Source: Armigeres subalbatus
Lineage: Eukaryota; Arthropoda; Insecta; Diptera; Culicidae
Direction: 5' to 3'
DNA length: 64,000 nucleotides
NCBI RefSeq assembly: GCF_024139115.2
Contig: NC_085139.1
Coordinates: 250,390,067-250,454,066, forward strand
This document shows positions 44,301-49,841 of the stretch, one piece after another (position 1 is the stretch's first letter; every line of letters begins with the position of its first letter). Below the pieces are notes generated by a model. That model was not told the origin of the DNA. It did no database searches and worked only from the letters and a program-made list of their open reading frames with translations. The position numbers and the translations under genes were made by a program.

Positions 44301-45692
44301 ACAGCAACGGAGTGGGACACGTTCGCGACGAGTGCCTGCAGTGCTGCCGCCGACGGCTTGACCCGTCTGGCATCAGTTCCAGCAGTCGCAGTGAGTTCTT
44401 CAACTCGTCGGAGAGTTCCTTCAGCGACGAGGTGGACCGCACTAGGGCAAGCATTCTGCGACACGTCCAACGGATGGCCAATCCCGTGTGGAGCAAGCAG
44501 AGCCGTACGCAGCTGCTGGAACTGAAGCAGAAGCATCCGAGCGCGTTCCAAGACATCTGCCTTTACTCCGAGGTGTGCCAACAGCTCGGTCGAAACACGT
44601 ATCGACTAGGGTCAAGGCGGTTTTTACAAGAGCTGTTCCTCGATTTGGACTTTGGTTGTTTCTATCGCGAAGCGGAGGAGATCAGTACGGCCAAAATGGA
44701 TCGGCTGGGTGGGCCGGATGATTTAGTTCCGTTGAATGGGGAGGCGTCATCGCCGTCTGGGTCGAAACAAGTTATATCGCCGGGAGGGTCTAAAGTAAGT
44801 GCAGTTGGTGGTTCTGATGTGAGGACTAATCACAGTGGAAAAACAAATTACGAAACTAGCAATACAACGCATTTGAGCTCGAATAACGATGTAACTCGCA
44901 ATAGCAAGGTGCCTTCGCCTGTCTCGGGCGAAAGCGGAAACACGAGTGTTGGAAGTGGTAATGTTAATAACGGGATCAGTGACAGTAGCAGCACTGGTCA
45001 GACGGGTCCGGCTCTCAAGCCACATCATGTGCGATCACCACCGATGGCAAGTCTGTACGAAACCAGCGTCGAAAATTTAGCTGAGCTTAGTTCGACCCCG
45101 AAAGGGGTAGGATTGAGGGTGCAAATTGCCCAGCATCAGGTGGAAAAGGTAAGTCTCAATAATATTTTGGAAGATTCGACAATGCGGTAACAAGACTAAC
45201 ACGTTTCACATTTTACAGGCAATGAACCGCCACTCGACCGGTACGGACCTCCCGGACGGTATCACCAAAGACTTGGCAGCCGGTCGCTCCGACGACGACG
45301 ATCCCCCGTCATCCTCGTCGGCATCGGGAGCCATATCCCACAACCAGAATACCAAATATAAAACCCGACCGCGCTTCAACACGCTGGAGCTGGACCTGAG
45401 CTGTACCAAAAACAAGTTCCCCATCCGCAGGGACCGGGGATCGTCGTCGGGCCGCTCGGTGACGGACTATTCGCCTACGACGCCGACCGGCGGCATCATA
45501 ACGACATTCGGTGTGACGATACTGGGTCCGCCGCCAGGTGTAACATCGGGCGACAGCAGAAGCAGCAGCGCAGTCACAAGTCCGACCAGCGCAATGCAGC
45601 AGGGCGCTCCGGCTTTGTTTTGCGAGCAAAGGTTGGAGCAGCAGCTCATTAAGGGGAGCAAATCGGAGGCCGCACTGACGGCGAAGAAGTGA
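2345..45692 (+). CDS. rictor: Rictor, mTORC2 scaffold subunit (nine coding exons)
   Basis: Rictor is the rapamycin-insensitive subunit of mTOR complex 2, which phosphorylates Akt, SGK and PKC on membranes. Coding exons: 2345-2393, 36106-37658, 37732-38283, 38353-38561, 38624-39085, 42529-43869, 43930-44012, 44094-45148, 45219-45692. They sum to 5778 nt, in phase throughout, giving 1925 aa (human 1708; the Drosophila protein is also about 1.9 kb of codons long). All donors are GT and all acceptors AG. Family hallmarks in order: an N-terminal armadillo-like block with DSWRLNEGFVAAE and ISVRATILLGKILHQM, a middle block with CHQYFLFIGRLCR and RLYATQFMRVLLRA, KYVLLIEADIHAHLT, LPHLYGQLVQTT, the low-complexity phospho-region, and a C-terminal block with FQDICLYSEVC and RRFLQELFLDLDF. 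The start is the first in-frame ATG; a second ATG lies two codons later. About 300 low-complexity residues follow the conserved C-terminal block. Confidence 0.95.
2856..3822. repeat. Tandem duplication with 282 bp unit, second copy interrupted
   Basis: Copy 1 runs 2856-3137. Copy 2 begins CGCTTCAAGGACTAGG at 3138, breaks at about 3251, and resumes near 3657 to end at about 3822. The halves are almost identical (for example GACTCATCGAGCAAATGACG at about 2976 and 3662). The break is filled by a separate inverted-repeat element, so the duplication came first. Confidence 0.85.
3252..3656. mobile_element. MITE inserted in copy 2 of the tandem duplication
   Basis: Inverted termini of about 50 bp: the left has GTCATCAGAAGAAAAAGTAG and the right is the reverse complement of GTCATCAGAGGAAAAGTAG. 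TA flanks both ends. Comparison with the uninterrupted first copy (GCTTGTTATTAATTTG) shows the empty site directly. Non-coding, about 0.4 kb. Confidence 0.8.
3972..6594. mobile_element. Non-autonomous hAT-like element with CGCGGAT-rich ends
   Basis: Ends CAGGGTTTTACGAC... and ...GTAACAACCCTG form imperfect inverted repeats. Both subterminal regions carry repeated CGCGGATTT/GGCGCGGAT motifs. TGATTA lies directly outside both ends (3966-3971 and 6595-6600). It appears to be inserted in an older hAT-like end, GGGTTCCCAAACTGTGG (about 3925), whose flank resumes after 6600. No transposase ORF is visible. The interior holds repeat copy A (4120-4738) and AT-rich sequence in which I see nothing else. 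Confidence 0.7.
4120..4738. repeat. Hairpin-rich 620 bp repeat, copy A
   Basis: The same sequence recurs at 50551-52497, interrupted there by a nested element. Three hairpins are kept in both copies: 4153-4230 (arms GATTTTTTCAGCAC and GTGCTGAAAAAATC, with TTTATCCAAC pairing GTTGGATAAA), 4578-4606 (CATTATAGCAC with GTGCTATAATG) and 4609-4638 (ATTATGCAAC with GTTGCATAAT). No long ORF. Confidence 0.8.
6699..10347. mobile_element. hAT-like element with perfect 8 bp target duplication
   Basis: Ends CATGGGCGTAGCCAGG... and ...TTGGCTACGCCCTTG are inverted repeats followed by runs of G and C. GTTACCCT flanks both sides exactly (6691-6698, 10348-10355). The element is 3.65 kb and has no transposase ORF. 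Its core (7030-9740) is a decayed GGAATTCC-type repeat; 9830-9990 is a separate small palindrome. Confidence 0.85.
7030..9740. repeat. Decayed GGAATTCC minisatellite, inverted about its centre
   Basis: Many diverged copies of a 12 bp theme related to GGAGGAATTCCT and GGAGGAACTTCC. From about 7030 to 8310 the pyrimidine-rich strand is on top (TTCCTCCGGGAATTCC); from about 8330 onward the purine-rich strand is on top (GGAGGAACTCC). The whole block is therefore a decayed long inverted repeat. Open frames in it, such as 7877-8440, are repeat artefacts. Confidence 0.75.
10401..11485 (-). pseudogene. R1-type LINE ORF1 (gag-like) fragment
   Basis: The minus strand reads from MDASSGTYTCGTEL (11485) through FEVATEQLDAIIDFASSKN, a Pro/Ser/Thr-rich spacer, and KAMRSDVKLAELGADVRRI to VKVRALTTEVNLRVKDLDEI (about 10.5 kb). 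This is the N-terminal to middle part of an R1-clade ORF1 nucleic-acid-binding protein. Several frameshifts break it and the CCHC knuckles are missing, so it is not functional. A TAGG microsatellite (about 11430) lies inside the reading frame and encodes LPTYLPK. Its 5' end abuts the 3' end of another R1 piece, giving a head-to-tail order on the minus strand. Confidence 0.6.
11540..13230 (-). pseudogene. R1-clade LINE reverse transcriptase fragment
   Basis: The minus strand encodes R1-type reverse transcriptase pieces in order: KAPGPNGIPNMVLKAAI (about 12.85 kb), then GAPQGSILGPLLWNVMYDGV with the catalytic FADD box in VGFADDVTKTV (about 12.25 kb), then LKQLGVMLDDKLSFKSHVDY (about 12.0 kb), and a CPKC-type C-terminal remnant near 11.56 kb. 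Stops and frameshifts separate these blocks. The endonuclease half is missing or unreadable. A TAGG microsatellite sits at the far end (about 13235). A dead copy, 5'-truncated. Confidence 0.7.
13240..16430. other. AT-rich intronic sequence without a recognised gene
   Basis: Short ORFs here show no recognisable domain. I see no clear terminal repeats, although the mixed base composition suggests old transposon debris. Confidence 0.4.
16887..18722. mobile_element. hAT-like element with CGGGAAAA ends inside a LINE
   Basis: Ends (T)CAGGGTGTCCATCCAG... and ...TTTGAATGGACACCCTG are inverted repeats. Subterminal GGGAAAAACCGGGAA motifs occur at both ends. TTAAC lies close outside each end, within the split LINE. 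The interior is AT-rich with no transposase and contains a 102 bp palindromic MITE (18201-18302). Similar CGGGAA...GGTCACCCTG sequence near 25090-25135 looks like part of a relative. Confidence 0.65.
18201..18302. mobile_element. 102 bp palindromic MITE, copy 1
   Basis: Begins TTAGGGCCGAATTTTTCACC and ends GGTGAAGAAATCGACCCTAA. The arms include CTCCGCTTA and its partner, with a GGTTTAA centre. A second copy in the opposite orientation lies at 34140-34242. Confidence 0.7.
19289..19510. mobile_element. TTAA-flanked foldback element (piggyBac-type MITE candidate)
   Basis: Two arms of about 90 bp are almost perfect reverse complements. The outer end is GGTCACTCCTGACGGAATCC; the inner stem contains GGGGGCACATCACTCG and CAACTGTCATTTTT. 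The loop is about 40 bp. TTAA stands directly outside each end (19285-19288, 19511-19514), the piggyBac target. The high arm identity suggests a recent insertion or strand-templated repair. Confidence 0.7.
19558..19790. repeat. Second foldback next to the TTAA element
   Basis: The left arm CGGGACTGATTTGCAATTTG...TTTTGTAAACAAACATTG (19558-19608) is matched by its near reverse complement at about 19741-19790. The loop is about 130 bp. No coding content. The following AT-rich stretch (19800-20150) shows nothing recognisable. Confidence 0.65.
20159..21582 (-). pseudogene. RTE-clade LINE, 5'-truncated copy (minus)
   Basis: The minus strand encodes, in order, the reverse transcriptase start IGRLKNNKAPGVDQLPGELF (about 21.55 kb), NAAYKVLSQILCRRLTPIA, FIDFKAAYDKIDRDQLWQL, RRGLRQGDGLSCLLFNIALE and FGFADDIDIMARNFERMEEA with the catalytic FADD, VYLGSLVTADNDT, and the C-terminal MNHELHQLLGEPSIVHTAKI and WAGHVARM block. 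A (TTTA)n tail at 20159-20180 marks the 3' end. Short deletions and frameshifts occur at about 20.64, 21.08 and 21.43 kb. It is the same family as the copy at 22.7-24.6 kb but in the opposite orientation. Not functional. Confidence 0.8.
21590..22730. other. Spacer between two opposed RTE copies
   Basis: AT-rich at first, then a more GC-balanced stretch (22010-22320) with overlapping short ORFs on both strands. No domain or inverted terminal repeat recognised. Confidence 0.35.
22731..24620 (+). pseudogene. RTE-clade LINE, deleted copy (plus)
   Basis: Starts inside the endonuclease at ENQIDQVLIDSKFFSDITNV and SANIESDHYLVAV (with the SDH motif). It runs through the charged linker (22.87-23.36 kb), has a frameshift, and continues with EEIGWLKNNKAPGVDQLPGK. 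A deletion then joins KLFKHG directly to RLAPIAREFVGQYPAGFMGE, removing part of the early reverse transcriptase domain. FIDFKAAYDTIDRDQLWQL and RRGLRQGDGLSCLLFNIALK follow. The catalytic box is FTDD in place of FADD, a change expected to harm catalysis. The end, near MNHELHQLLGEPSIVHTAKI, is cut at about 24.62 kb. Dead copy. Confidence 0.8.
24621..25270. other. Intronic spacer with partial DNA-transposon end
   Basis: Contains TGTCAGGGGGTTTTTGTCGA and, near 25060-25135, ATCGGGAAAAAGTC and GTGGTCACCCTG, resembling the subterminal motifs of the element at 16887-18722. No gene seen. Confidence 0.35.
25279..26190 (-). pseudogene. R1-type LINE ORF1 with CCHC zinc knuckles
   Basis: The minus strand reads ARKKTPKGEAVLVKSND-like sequence (about 26.16 kb), then VKAALTPEIVILCRDLDEIT, IRIRKAYGGMQTATFRLPVT, and the knuckle region CFKCLGFGNRAGACK followed by CWKCGETGHLARNC. 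The second knuckle is a full CCHC; the first has Asn where His is expected. An acidic or polar tail with LIRRMIMACNAAKQSEQSES follows. Stops and frameshifts split the frame at about 25.7 and 26.0 kb. ORF1 proteins of this type bind the element's own RNA. It is related to the ORF1 fragment at 10.4-11.5 kb but better preserved, and no ORF2 adjoins it. Confidence 0.75.
26225..27040. repeat. Degenerate MITE-like sequence and spacer
   Basis: The block 26250-26375 has GTATGGCGGACTTCTAGCGC, TACAACTTTG and the small palindrome ATCATTTAATATACTAAATGAT. The same pieces occur inverted at about 9890-10010, so this is a dispersed repeat. The rest is spacer. Confidence 0.45.
27042..27288 (+). pseudogene. 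THAP-like zinc-finger relic
   Basis: The plus frame beginning after a TGA at about 27041 reads ...SACYVCKFRSAWVDP, GFPSRPKDG and FICCDHFSGRNLF before a stop at 27286. The CxxC, followed by F-P and then C-x2-H-F, is the order of a THAP (C2CH) DNA-binding domain. The spacing is short and no start codon precedes it, so it looks like a decayed exon. THAP domains occur in P-element-type transposases and in host regulators; the setting inside a transposon-packed intron favours a transposon origin. Not a confident gene. Confidence 0.45.
27289..28060. other. AT-rich intronic spacer
   Basis: No ORF, terminal repeat or tRNA-like box recognised. Confidence 0.35.
28063..28930. repeat. Helitron-like internal tandem repeats, diverged
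   Basis: About six diverged copies of a 100-150 bp unit. Each contains a theme like GACCGATTTCAACCAAATTT, a TACACATATTCTCTATCC-like segment and a GGGGAGGG-rich stretch (starts near 28115, 28265, 28390, 28530, 28670 and 28825). A (TATG)n microsatellite precedes them. The unit resembles the interior of the element at 49842-50518. ORFs here are artefacts. The stretch 28931-29180 shows nothing. Confidence 0.55.
29191..29290. repeat. Opposed tRNA-gene halves (SINE-type relic)
   Basis: On the plus strand, 29229-29258 reads TCCTTCGTAGCTTAGTTGG followed by TTAAAAGC, a good 5' half with A box. On the minus strand, 29212-29192 reads GGGTTCGAGTCCCATCGAAGG, a good 3' half with B box. The acceptor pieces TCCTTCG and CGAAGGA are complementary, so both halves fit one tRNA-like gene, but here they point in opposite directions and cannot form one molecule. 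Rearranged SINE or tRNA-derived sequence. Confidence 0.55.
29560..33180 (+). pseudogene. CR1/Jockey-type LINE, decayed
   Basis: Plus strand. ORF1 starts at about 29563 with MSTSVCDHCARPVKEED and a later WMCIKCAKLM, a PHD-like or zinc-binding beginning seen in ORF1 of this LINE group. ORF2 endonuclease: SINYQNVGGINGLLDGYRLA and FIVFTETWLDS (about 31.2 kb), later EVVILSDFNLT. Reverse transcriptase: FPVYKKGSKRDLHNYRGITT, QHGFTPGRSTTTNLL, GVGGNLLDWFRSYLTGRQLV, then a damaged FADDLKIFFPI box (about 32.47 kb). The C-terminal block is LYCSLVRSTLECSVVWFPYH, followed by LRLPLRRTNYGL at about 33.13 kb. Many frameshifts and deletions (about 31.9 and 32.27 kb) show that it is dead. About 3.6 kb survives of an element that would normally be longer. 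Confidence 0.7.
33181..33490 (+). repeat. GAA/GGAA purine tract
   Basis: About 300 bp of almost unbroken purines on the plus strand (GAAGGAAGAAGAAAGAAGG type), directly after the LINE end. The Lys/Arg-rich and Phe/Ser-rich open frames over it are artefacts of low complexity. Confidence 0.85.
33540..33640. repeat. TTCGGCCAAA dispersed short-repeat block
   Basis: Five back-to-back variants of TTCGGCCAAA followed by (A/T)GGC(A/G)TT. A longer, more scrambled block of the same motif lies at 58170-59350. Confidence 0.6.
33861..34131. mobile_element. Foldback element in LINE fragment
   Basis: Arms of about 125 bp: CGTGATGTTGATATGAAAAG...GCGAAAATAACAAAAATTTG against CAAATTTTTGTTGTTTTCGC...GCATCAATATCACG. 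CCCGGGTAGA lies just outside the left end (about 33848), and its reverse complement TCTACCCGGG lies at about 34255, beyond the 102 bp MITE. Confidence 0.65.
34140..34242. mobile_element. 102 bp palindromic MITE, copy 2
   Basis: TTAGGGTCGATTTCTTCACC to TTGGCCCTTAA, with the GGTTTAAACC-type centre. Same family as 18201-18302, in reverse orientation. Confidence 0.7.
34289..34683. mobile_element. hAT-type MITE in LINE fragment
   Basis: Ends CAGTGTTGGTAAAAGCTC... and ...GATTCTACCAACACTG are inverted. The flanks CAGGCAAG (34281-34288) and CAGGTAAG (34684-34691) match 7 of 8, a hAT-size target duplication. Subterminal AATCGCAAG/GCGATTCTGC palindromes are present. No ORF. Confidence 0.75.
35000..36105. 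other. End of rictor intron 1, no gene recognised
   Basis: Mixed AT-rich sequence with short ORFs (such as 35591-35791 minus) that show no recognisable domain. It ends in the exon 2 acceptor. Confidence 0.4.
36106..37658 (+). CDS. rictor: Rictor exon 2: N-terminal armadillo-like block (residues 17-534)
   Basis: Codes the family's N-terminal helical repeat region. Landmarks include IRAGALRAIRHLL, EERVQALKLVRKQLMVAPEL, RMLRACLATLCEFGVLNPRL, LLHLLEWPKTR, LRSWAGTIEFCNP, the highly conserved DSWRLNEGFVAAEGIAVLPS, NGLLNALVEVIISSDTFISV and RATILLGKILHQMHLLLPAE. It ends KRELSAQ before donor GTATGC at 37659; the open frame running on to 37700 is intron read-through. The exon is GC-rich and single-copy in character, unlike the surrounding intron. 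Confidence 0.95.
37732..39085 (+). CDS. rictor: Rictor exons 3, 4 and 5: middle domain (residues 535-941)
   Basis: Exon 3 (37732-38283) opens with a Ser/Gly-rich insert (SVGSTGSSSGSGGVGG) and then WDWDIVITIFRSDSLGSKLD and RFIRRIIDYFKPSNNRFSHQ, matching the conserved WNWNLIGTILKWP...RRLLYFYKPSS region. Exon 4 (38353-38561) has LECIRILTDLFFDISRQLMS and CHQYFLFIGRLCRTEKGLSV. Exon 5 (38624-39085) has VKLIVSGLDYSLDGEPRKIL, ARLYATQFMRVLLRARLPNF and MKFYSIPRGLNHPEARIKEE. Introns are 69 bp (38284-38352, donor GTTTGT) and 62 bp (38562-38623, donor GTAAGT). The GA codon fragment of exon 4 joins A of exon 5 to give Glu. Confidence 0.93.
39531..42457. repeat. 24 bp minisatellite filling rictor intron 5
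   Basis: The unit is two 12 bp halves, GGAGGAATTCCT and GGAGGAACTTCC. About 39900-42445 is highly regular; 39531-39900 is a diverged border with both strands' motifs. Variants include halves repeated or dropped in 12 bp steps, CCTGAAGGAAC (41960-42090) and GGAAATCCGGGAGGAAC (42180-42260) sub-blocks, so sub-arrays expanded separately. Because 24 is a multiple of 3 and no stop is created, all frames stay open on both strands, giving false ORFs up to 594 codons. Each unit has one EcoRI-type GAATTC and one CpG in TCCGGA. The array lies in intron 39086-42528 (donor GTGAGT, acceptor CCTGTCGCAG), so it is transcribed but not translated. Confidence 0.95.
42529..43869 (+). CDS. rictor: Rictor exon 6: conserved V region and phospho-region (residues 942-1388)
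   Basis: The join AA|A gives KYVLLIEADIHAHLT, the exact counterpart of KYVDLIEEQLNEALT in vertebrates. Then come LPHLYGQLVQTTKGITHLQA, KDVIALKAAMWALAHFSTSK, AEVYSVRSTAFNCVCLISTT and LDWIAVRHDRSTYWPVNEPD. After that the sequence is Ser/Thr-rich and presumably disordered, with RTRYNSGTDSNTSGVSSYES aligning to the vertebrate IRSQSF..TTTSGISS segment; RTRYNS fits a basophilic kinase (R-x-R-x-x-S) site. I do not see the vertebrate RIRTLTEP site. The exon ends ATGGG|GTAAGG. The acceptor lies only 71 bp after the minisatellite. Confidence 0.93.
43930..45692 (+). CDS. rictor: Rictor exons 7, 8 and 9: C-terminal domain and tail (residues 1389-1925)
   Basis: Exon 7 (43930-44012) gives YDEFRQSLRIKHQRLQMQAE. 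Exon 8 (44094-45148) gives GICLPRNILNLFPHEESSGT, HVRDECLQC, RTQLLELKQKHPSAFQDICL, YSEVCQQLGRNTYRLGSRRF and LQELFLDLDFGCF. His1492, Cys1497, Cys1500 and Cys1572 keep the spacing and context of the four zinc ligands described in the human mTORC2 structure (recalled as H1515, C1520, C1523 and C1651), so the zinc site is probably kept. After about residue 1613 comes a Ser/Gly/Asn/Thr-rich tail of about 300 residues, including all of exon 9 (45219-45692), which ends KSEAALTAKK and a TGA stop. Vertebrate Rictor stops near the end of the conserved block. Confidence 0.92.
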
Positions 45693-46013
45693 AAAACTGT
45701 GTGTGTTTGTGAAAGAAAGATGGAAGGACAAGTACGACCGAGGTTTGATAGCGGATGCAGTTTAGTGTGTTATGTTTGCTTTTTAGGTGCAAAGGTGTTT
45801 TCATTTCTAGGAACACGTGATTGGTGAGGTTTTAGAGGAGGCAATTTTACGGGAAATAGAATTGACATAAGTTTATTTGAACTGGATGTGGAATAATAAT
45901 TATTTTGTTGTAGAAATGCATAATTTCAAGATAACACTTTTATCAATCGTTTATTTACAGCCTTATTTACCCTACAACAACTCTACAAAGTCGAAATTTC
46001 GTATGTTCTAATG
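45693..46013 (+). other. rictor: Rictor 3' UTR (proximal)
   Basis: AT-rich sequence after the stop. No AATAAA is present before the transposon end at 46014. The nearest canonical signals are at 46174-46179 and 46254-46259, both inside repeat sequence. Confidence 0.5.
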
Positions 46014-46173
46014 CAGCGGTTCTTAAACTGGGGTACATGTACCCCCGGAGGTACCTTTGCTTGTCTCTGGGAAAACCTGAGACAAAAATGCGAAATGACC
46101 GATGTTGTATTGCGTTTCTGTGACAACTAGATAGAACGGAATCTTTTTTCTACTGTGTACATTTGTTGTCCTG

Positions 46174-46179
46174 AATAAA
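46174..46179 (+). promoter_or_regulatory. Candidate rictor polyadenylation signal inside a transposon
   Basis: First AATAAA after the rictor stop, 482 bases downstream. A second (46254) follows the stem GAGACGAGCCAGCC...GGCTGAAAGTCTC and precedes an A run, which looks like a retroposon tail. Which one is used, if either, cannot be read from the sequence. Confidence 0.4.
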
Positions 46180-46539
46180 AAGCACAATACTAGGGTTTGG
46201 GCACATAATTTGGGTGCTCGGAGACGAGCCAGCCTTGGGCTGAAAGTCTCCTCAATAAAGACACAAAAAAAAAACATAATTTGTGTCTCGGTGAGATTCT
46301 CCAATCGCTGTTCAAAAGCCGAAGTTCAAAATCTATTGCGCGCATTTGGAAAAAGTCCGACAATTGATGAATTGGAAATTTATTTTCAAACATAATAGCA
46401 AGAACTAGTACTGCTCTTGGGCAGATTCTATAAAATGACCCTTATGGGTAAAAGGGAAATACCTATGGGACTTATTGTGACAAACCGGGCGTCAATTCGA
46501 CATATTATTATTATTATTATAGAGGATTGCAGCGAGTTT

Positions 46540-47950
46540 CAAAATTGGAAAATCGACACATTTGGCCATATGGATGGCAGTTTTCAAAAAGTACAGAGTA
46601 GGGGACGCCTGCGACGATGTTGTGTGCATTGGAACTCGCTCCGCTGATTGAGACCCGGAATGTCCTTGCCGGCAGGTAATTGTTGATGATTTTCACCAGG
46701 TAGCTGGGAAAATTGTAGCGTGAAATGCTTTTTTTGAATAGCTTGGATAATCCTGAGAGAAGGCTGATGGGACTATACCTTTGGGGGAGGAAGGATCCTT
46801 CCCTTAAAGATCAGCGAAAGGTGCTCAAAGAACGGAGCACTCATGTGTTTGAGCTCGAGATTCAGGTTGCTGTCGAAGCCTGGGCCCTTCATGTTCTTCG
46901 ATGATTCGTCGAGAAGTCGTTGGGAATCAAATGGATGTTGTTAGCATGCTCGTTGACGGCTGCTTCGTGTGGACTGACGATGTTCTGCCCAAGATTGTGG
47001 GAGCTAACGAAGTGACGACATATTTCAGCGATCTTCTCTGCAGGAGTTATCAAGCGATCCTTAGAGCCATTATTGTCTTGTGGGATCAAAGGTGGAATGG
47101 GCCGAGGCTTGGATTTTAGTATTTGGTCATTTTCCAGAACGGCTTAGCATAATCTGGGAGAGTGCGGATCTTATTCGAGAAGTCATTATTTTTGAGGTCC
47201 ACCATTCTGGCCTTGATAATTTTTGTGATTCGATTGCAGCGTGCCTTAAGCTCAGGCAGTCCAGTACGCTGAAACTGCCTGCGAGTGACATTCCGCAATC
47301 GATGTTTAAGGAGTTGCTTACCTGCCGAGCCGTCGGGACATGCTGCTCTCTGGCCACCGAGATTGCCTCTTCGATGGCGCACAGCTGGCGGTCAATACTT
47401 TCCGGCGTCCCTGGACGCACCATGTAATCGATTGTGTTGTCGACGCACTACTGGAACCGCTGCCAGTTCACTTGATAGTAGTTTCGCCGTAACTGCTGGT
47501 TCCGATTGACCGAGGAGTCCACTTCCGCCACCACCGGATAGTGATCCGAACTAAGCTCCTGGTAGACGACCGGCTGATCGTTCATGTTGCTTATGTATAG
47601 GTCGAAGGTTGCGTGGACACCAGACCGACTCAGCCGAGTGGGGGAATCCGGGCTCAAGATCGTGTAGTGGCCTTCCTCCATGTCGTTGCTCCAGATGGTG
47701 CCGTTTTGATTGCCGCGACTGTTGCCCCAGGCTTGATGTTTGGCATTCAGGTCGCCGGCAATGATATGCTGGCCTTGCCTCCGCGAAAGCTAGACGATGT
47801 CCCTACGAAGGGCAGCCGATGATCCATCGCCGGCTTTGGCTTGTGTTGGACAGTACGCCGCGATAACCATTAACTAAGGGTAGTACACCCTTGGTGGGGG
47901 CATCCATCAATTCAGCTGTTATTGGTCGACGGTACAGCAGCAGTGCCTTT
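46540..47950 (-). pseudogene. Jockey-type LINE fragment
   Basis: Minus strand. Endonuclease end: GVHATFDLYISNMNDQPVVY followed by ELSSDHYPVVAEVDSSVNRN with the SDH catalytic motif (47.68-47.45 kb). Before it is degenerate sequence fitting ALLLYRRPI and a GNQNG-like stretch (47.9-47.7 kb). Linker and early reverse transcriptase follow: ESIDRQLCAIEEAISVAREQ (47.4 kb), then RWQFQRTG-like sequence and IPPLIPQDNNGSKDRLITPA-type pieces (about 47.08 kb), and a KGPGFDSNLNLELK match at about 46.88 kb. Several frameshifts; the catalytic reverse transcriptase core is missing. Not functional. Confidence 0.6.
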
Positions 47951-48119
47951 CTCTGCTTTGTTCTCTCCGAGGCAGCCAAGTTGATTGCGACGAGACGAAC
48001 GCAATGAGAAAAAAGAACTGTGCAATAAAAATCCTATTCGACTAAATGCTGATGTCATATTAGAAATTTGGAGACAGTACTCGTCGATAGAAAATCCTTC
48101 CGCACGCCATAGCATATGA

Positions 48120-48565
48120 GCAAGTCAAACCACCTTCCTTTTGTCAGAGGAGATATATCAGCTTCCACACTGATATACTTTCTTCCCCCTTCATACGGGA
48201 GTTTGGCAGAAGGAAGGTCGTGCGATATATAACATCACAAATATTGCCCTCCGCTCGCTTTCAAATCGACTTCTATAAAAACATTCTTCATGCCTGCCGT
48301 ATCCTAACGGAACTATCAATTCTATACTTTCGCCTCCATTTCTATCATGAACATGCACGTCTAAGTTTGGAAGATGATATTAGCATTTCCATATCATTGT
48401 AAATCGTTTAACTTCACGTAGAAGTAACACACACACAAAATCATTAATTTAGTGAAGATTCTTTGGTTTTGTTTCTGTTAGTCATTGGGAATGGAATCGT
48501 TTTTTTTTTTCGGTCCGCCATTTTATACAAAAGAAGCTAAATCCGAGATGAATTTTCTTCAAAGT
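48120..48565. other. No gene recognised
   Basis: AT-rich repeat-like sequence between the Jockey-type fragment and the next MITE. Nothing diagnostic seen. Confidence 0.35.
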
Positions 48566-48573
48566 GCAAAACA

Positions 48574-48715
48574 CAGTGGCGTAGCCAGAAAATTGGTCTG
48601 GGGGGATTTTCTGAACATTTTTTTAATTCGAGAAGGTTCGAAAAAAAAATTCTTCTAATAATTTTGTTTCTGGTGGGGGTTTTATGTCTAAAACCAACCC
48701 GTGGCTACGCCACTG
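48574..48715. mobile_element. 142 bp hAT MITE with perfect 8 bp duplication
   Basis: Ends CAGTGGCGTAGCCAGAAAAT and GTGGCTACGCCACTG. GCAAAACA flanks both sides exactly (48566-48573 and 48716-48723). The terminal GGCGTAGCCA is shared with the 3.65 kb element at 6699-10347, so the two probably use the same transposase family. Confidence 0.9.
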
Positions 48716-48723
48716 GCAAAACA

Positions 48724-49841
48724 TAATCGTTCGGCGATAACAGAAAGTTGCCCTTCACAAGCGCGCGTCGGAGGAAGATGAGGCAATACATTTGTTCGAA
48801 TGGATAAAATAACTAACAGCAACCAAGCTACCACGGCAATGCCATCTAAACAGGCCATTTTGCAATTAATAACGGGTTAACGGCTTAGAAAATACTGGTC
48901 CTGAGGAACCCATTTTTCCCCAATGCGCTTTTCCAATAACTAACAGCAACCAAACTTGATGACTTTTCGGTAAGACGCCACCTTTTGGAATAAATTTTCA
49001 GCATCACCACTGCATAACAACCATCGAATGTTATGCTTTTCCGTTGAAAATGCTACCAGTGCCATGTTCAAACTGAAGATTAGATCCAAACCCGCAAGTT
49101 GCTTGATTTTGATGTCTGTGCTTGCGATGCATGCACGGGATTTGTGGTTTTACAATTTCTAAATTATTTGTCAATTTTTGATAATAAATAGTTGAAAATC
49201 TGTATTTTCAGAACCATACAATGAAGAATTGACTCAACCTTGATCGAATGATCCAAAAATATTTGAAATCCATCGAAAACGGCTGAAATATTAATGTTCA
49301 AAGTCTATCATATTTTCGTGACAGTCTCCGATTTTCGCAATCGCAAAGTATACCCCAATATAGAAAAGACAGACGTAGTGCTACATAAAAAAAATGCATT
49401 TTATATAAAGGAATTAGAAAAATCAAATTAGCATAATTTTCCATCAGACGCAGAAATTTTTCTAGTCCGAATATGGAAAGATCAAACTTAGTGGCTTTGC
49501 GAGAGGGTGATTACAGAAACATGTTCGAGAAAAGATTTTCAACCTGCAGTTCGGTATCCGTGAGCGGGTCAAGGATAAGAAAACTAGAAGAATTTCTGCG
49601 TGTAAAAATCGGAATTTCGTCTAATTTTTGCTTATTGGCCGGAATGCACATAGCAGCATTATAATCTTCCTTATTTATATTCGAAGATTCTCAATTTCCA
49701 AAAGTACTGTAAAAAACTTCCATCATATGTTTGAGAGCAACTACAGTTTCTCAGAAACTAACTTCTAGGAATACCCTTTTCATTCCTAGAATTTCGATAA
49801 GATACAAATTTTAATTTCCCTGACTAATAAATCTTCTTAAA
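48724..49841. other. No gene recognised
   Basis: AT-rich sequence. The open frame at 49473-49664 has no recognisable domain. Related phrases (AACTAACAGCAACCAA at 48811 and 48936) hint at an internal short duplication. Confidence 0.35.
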
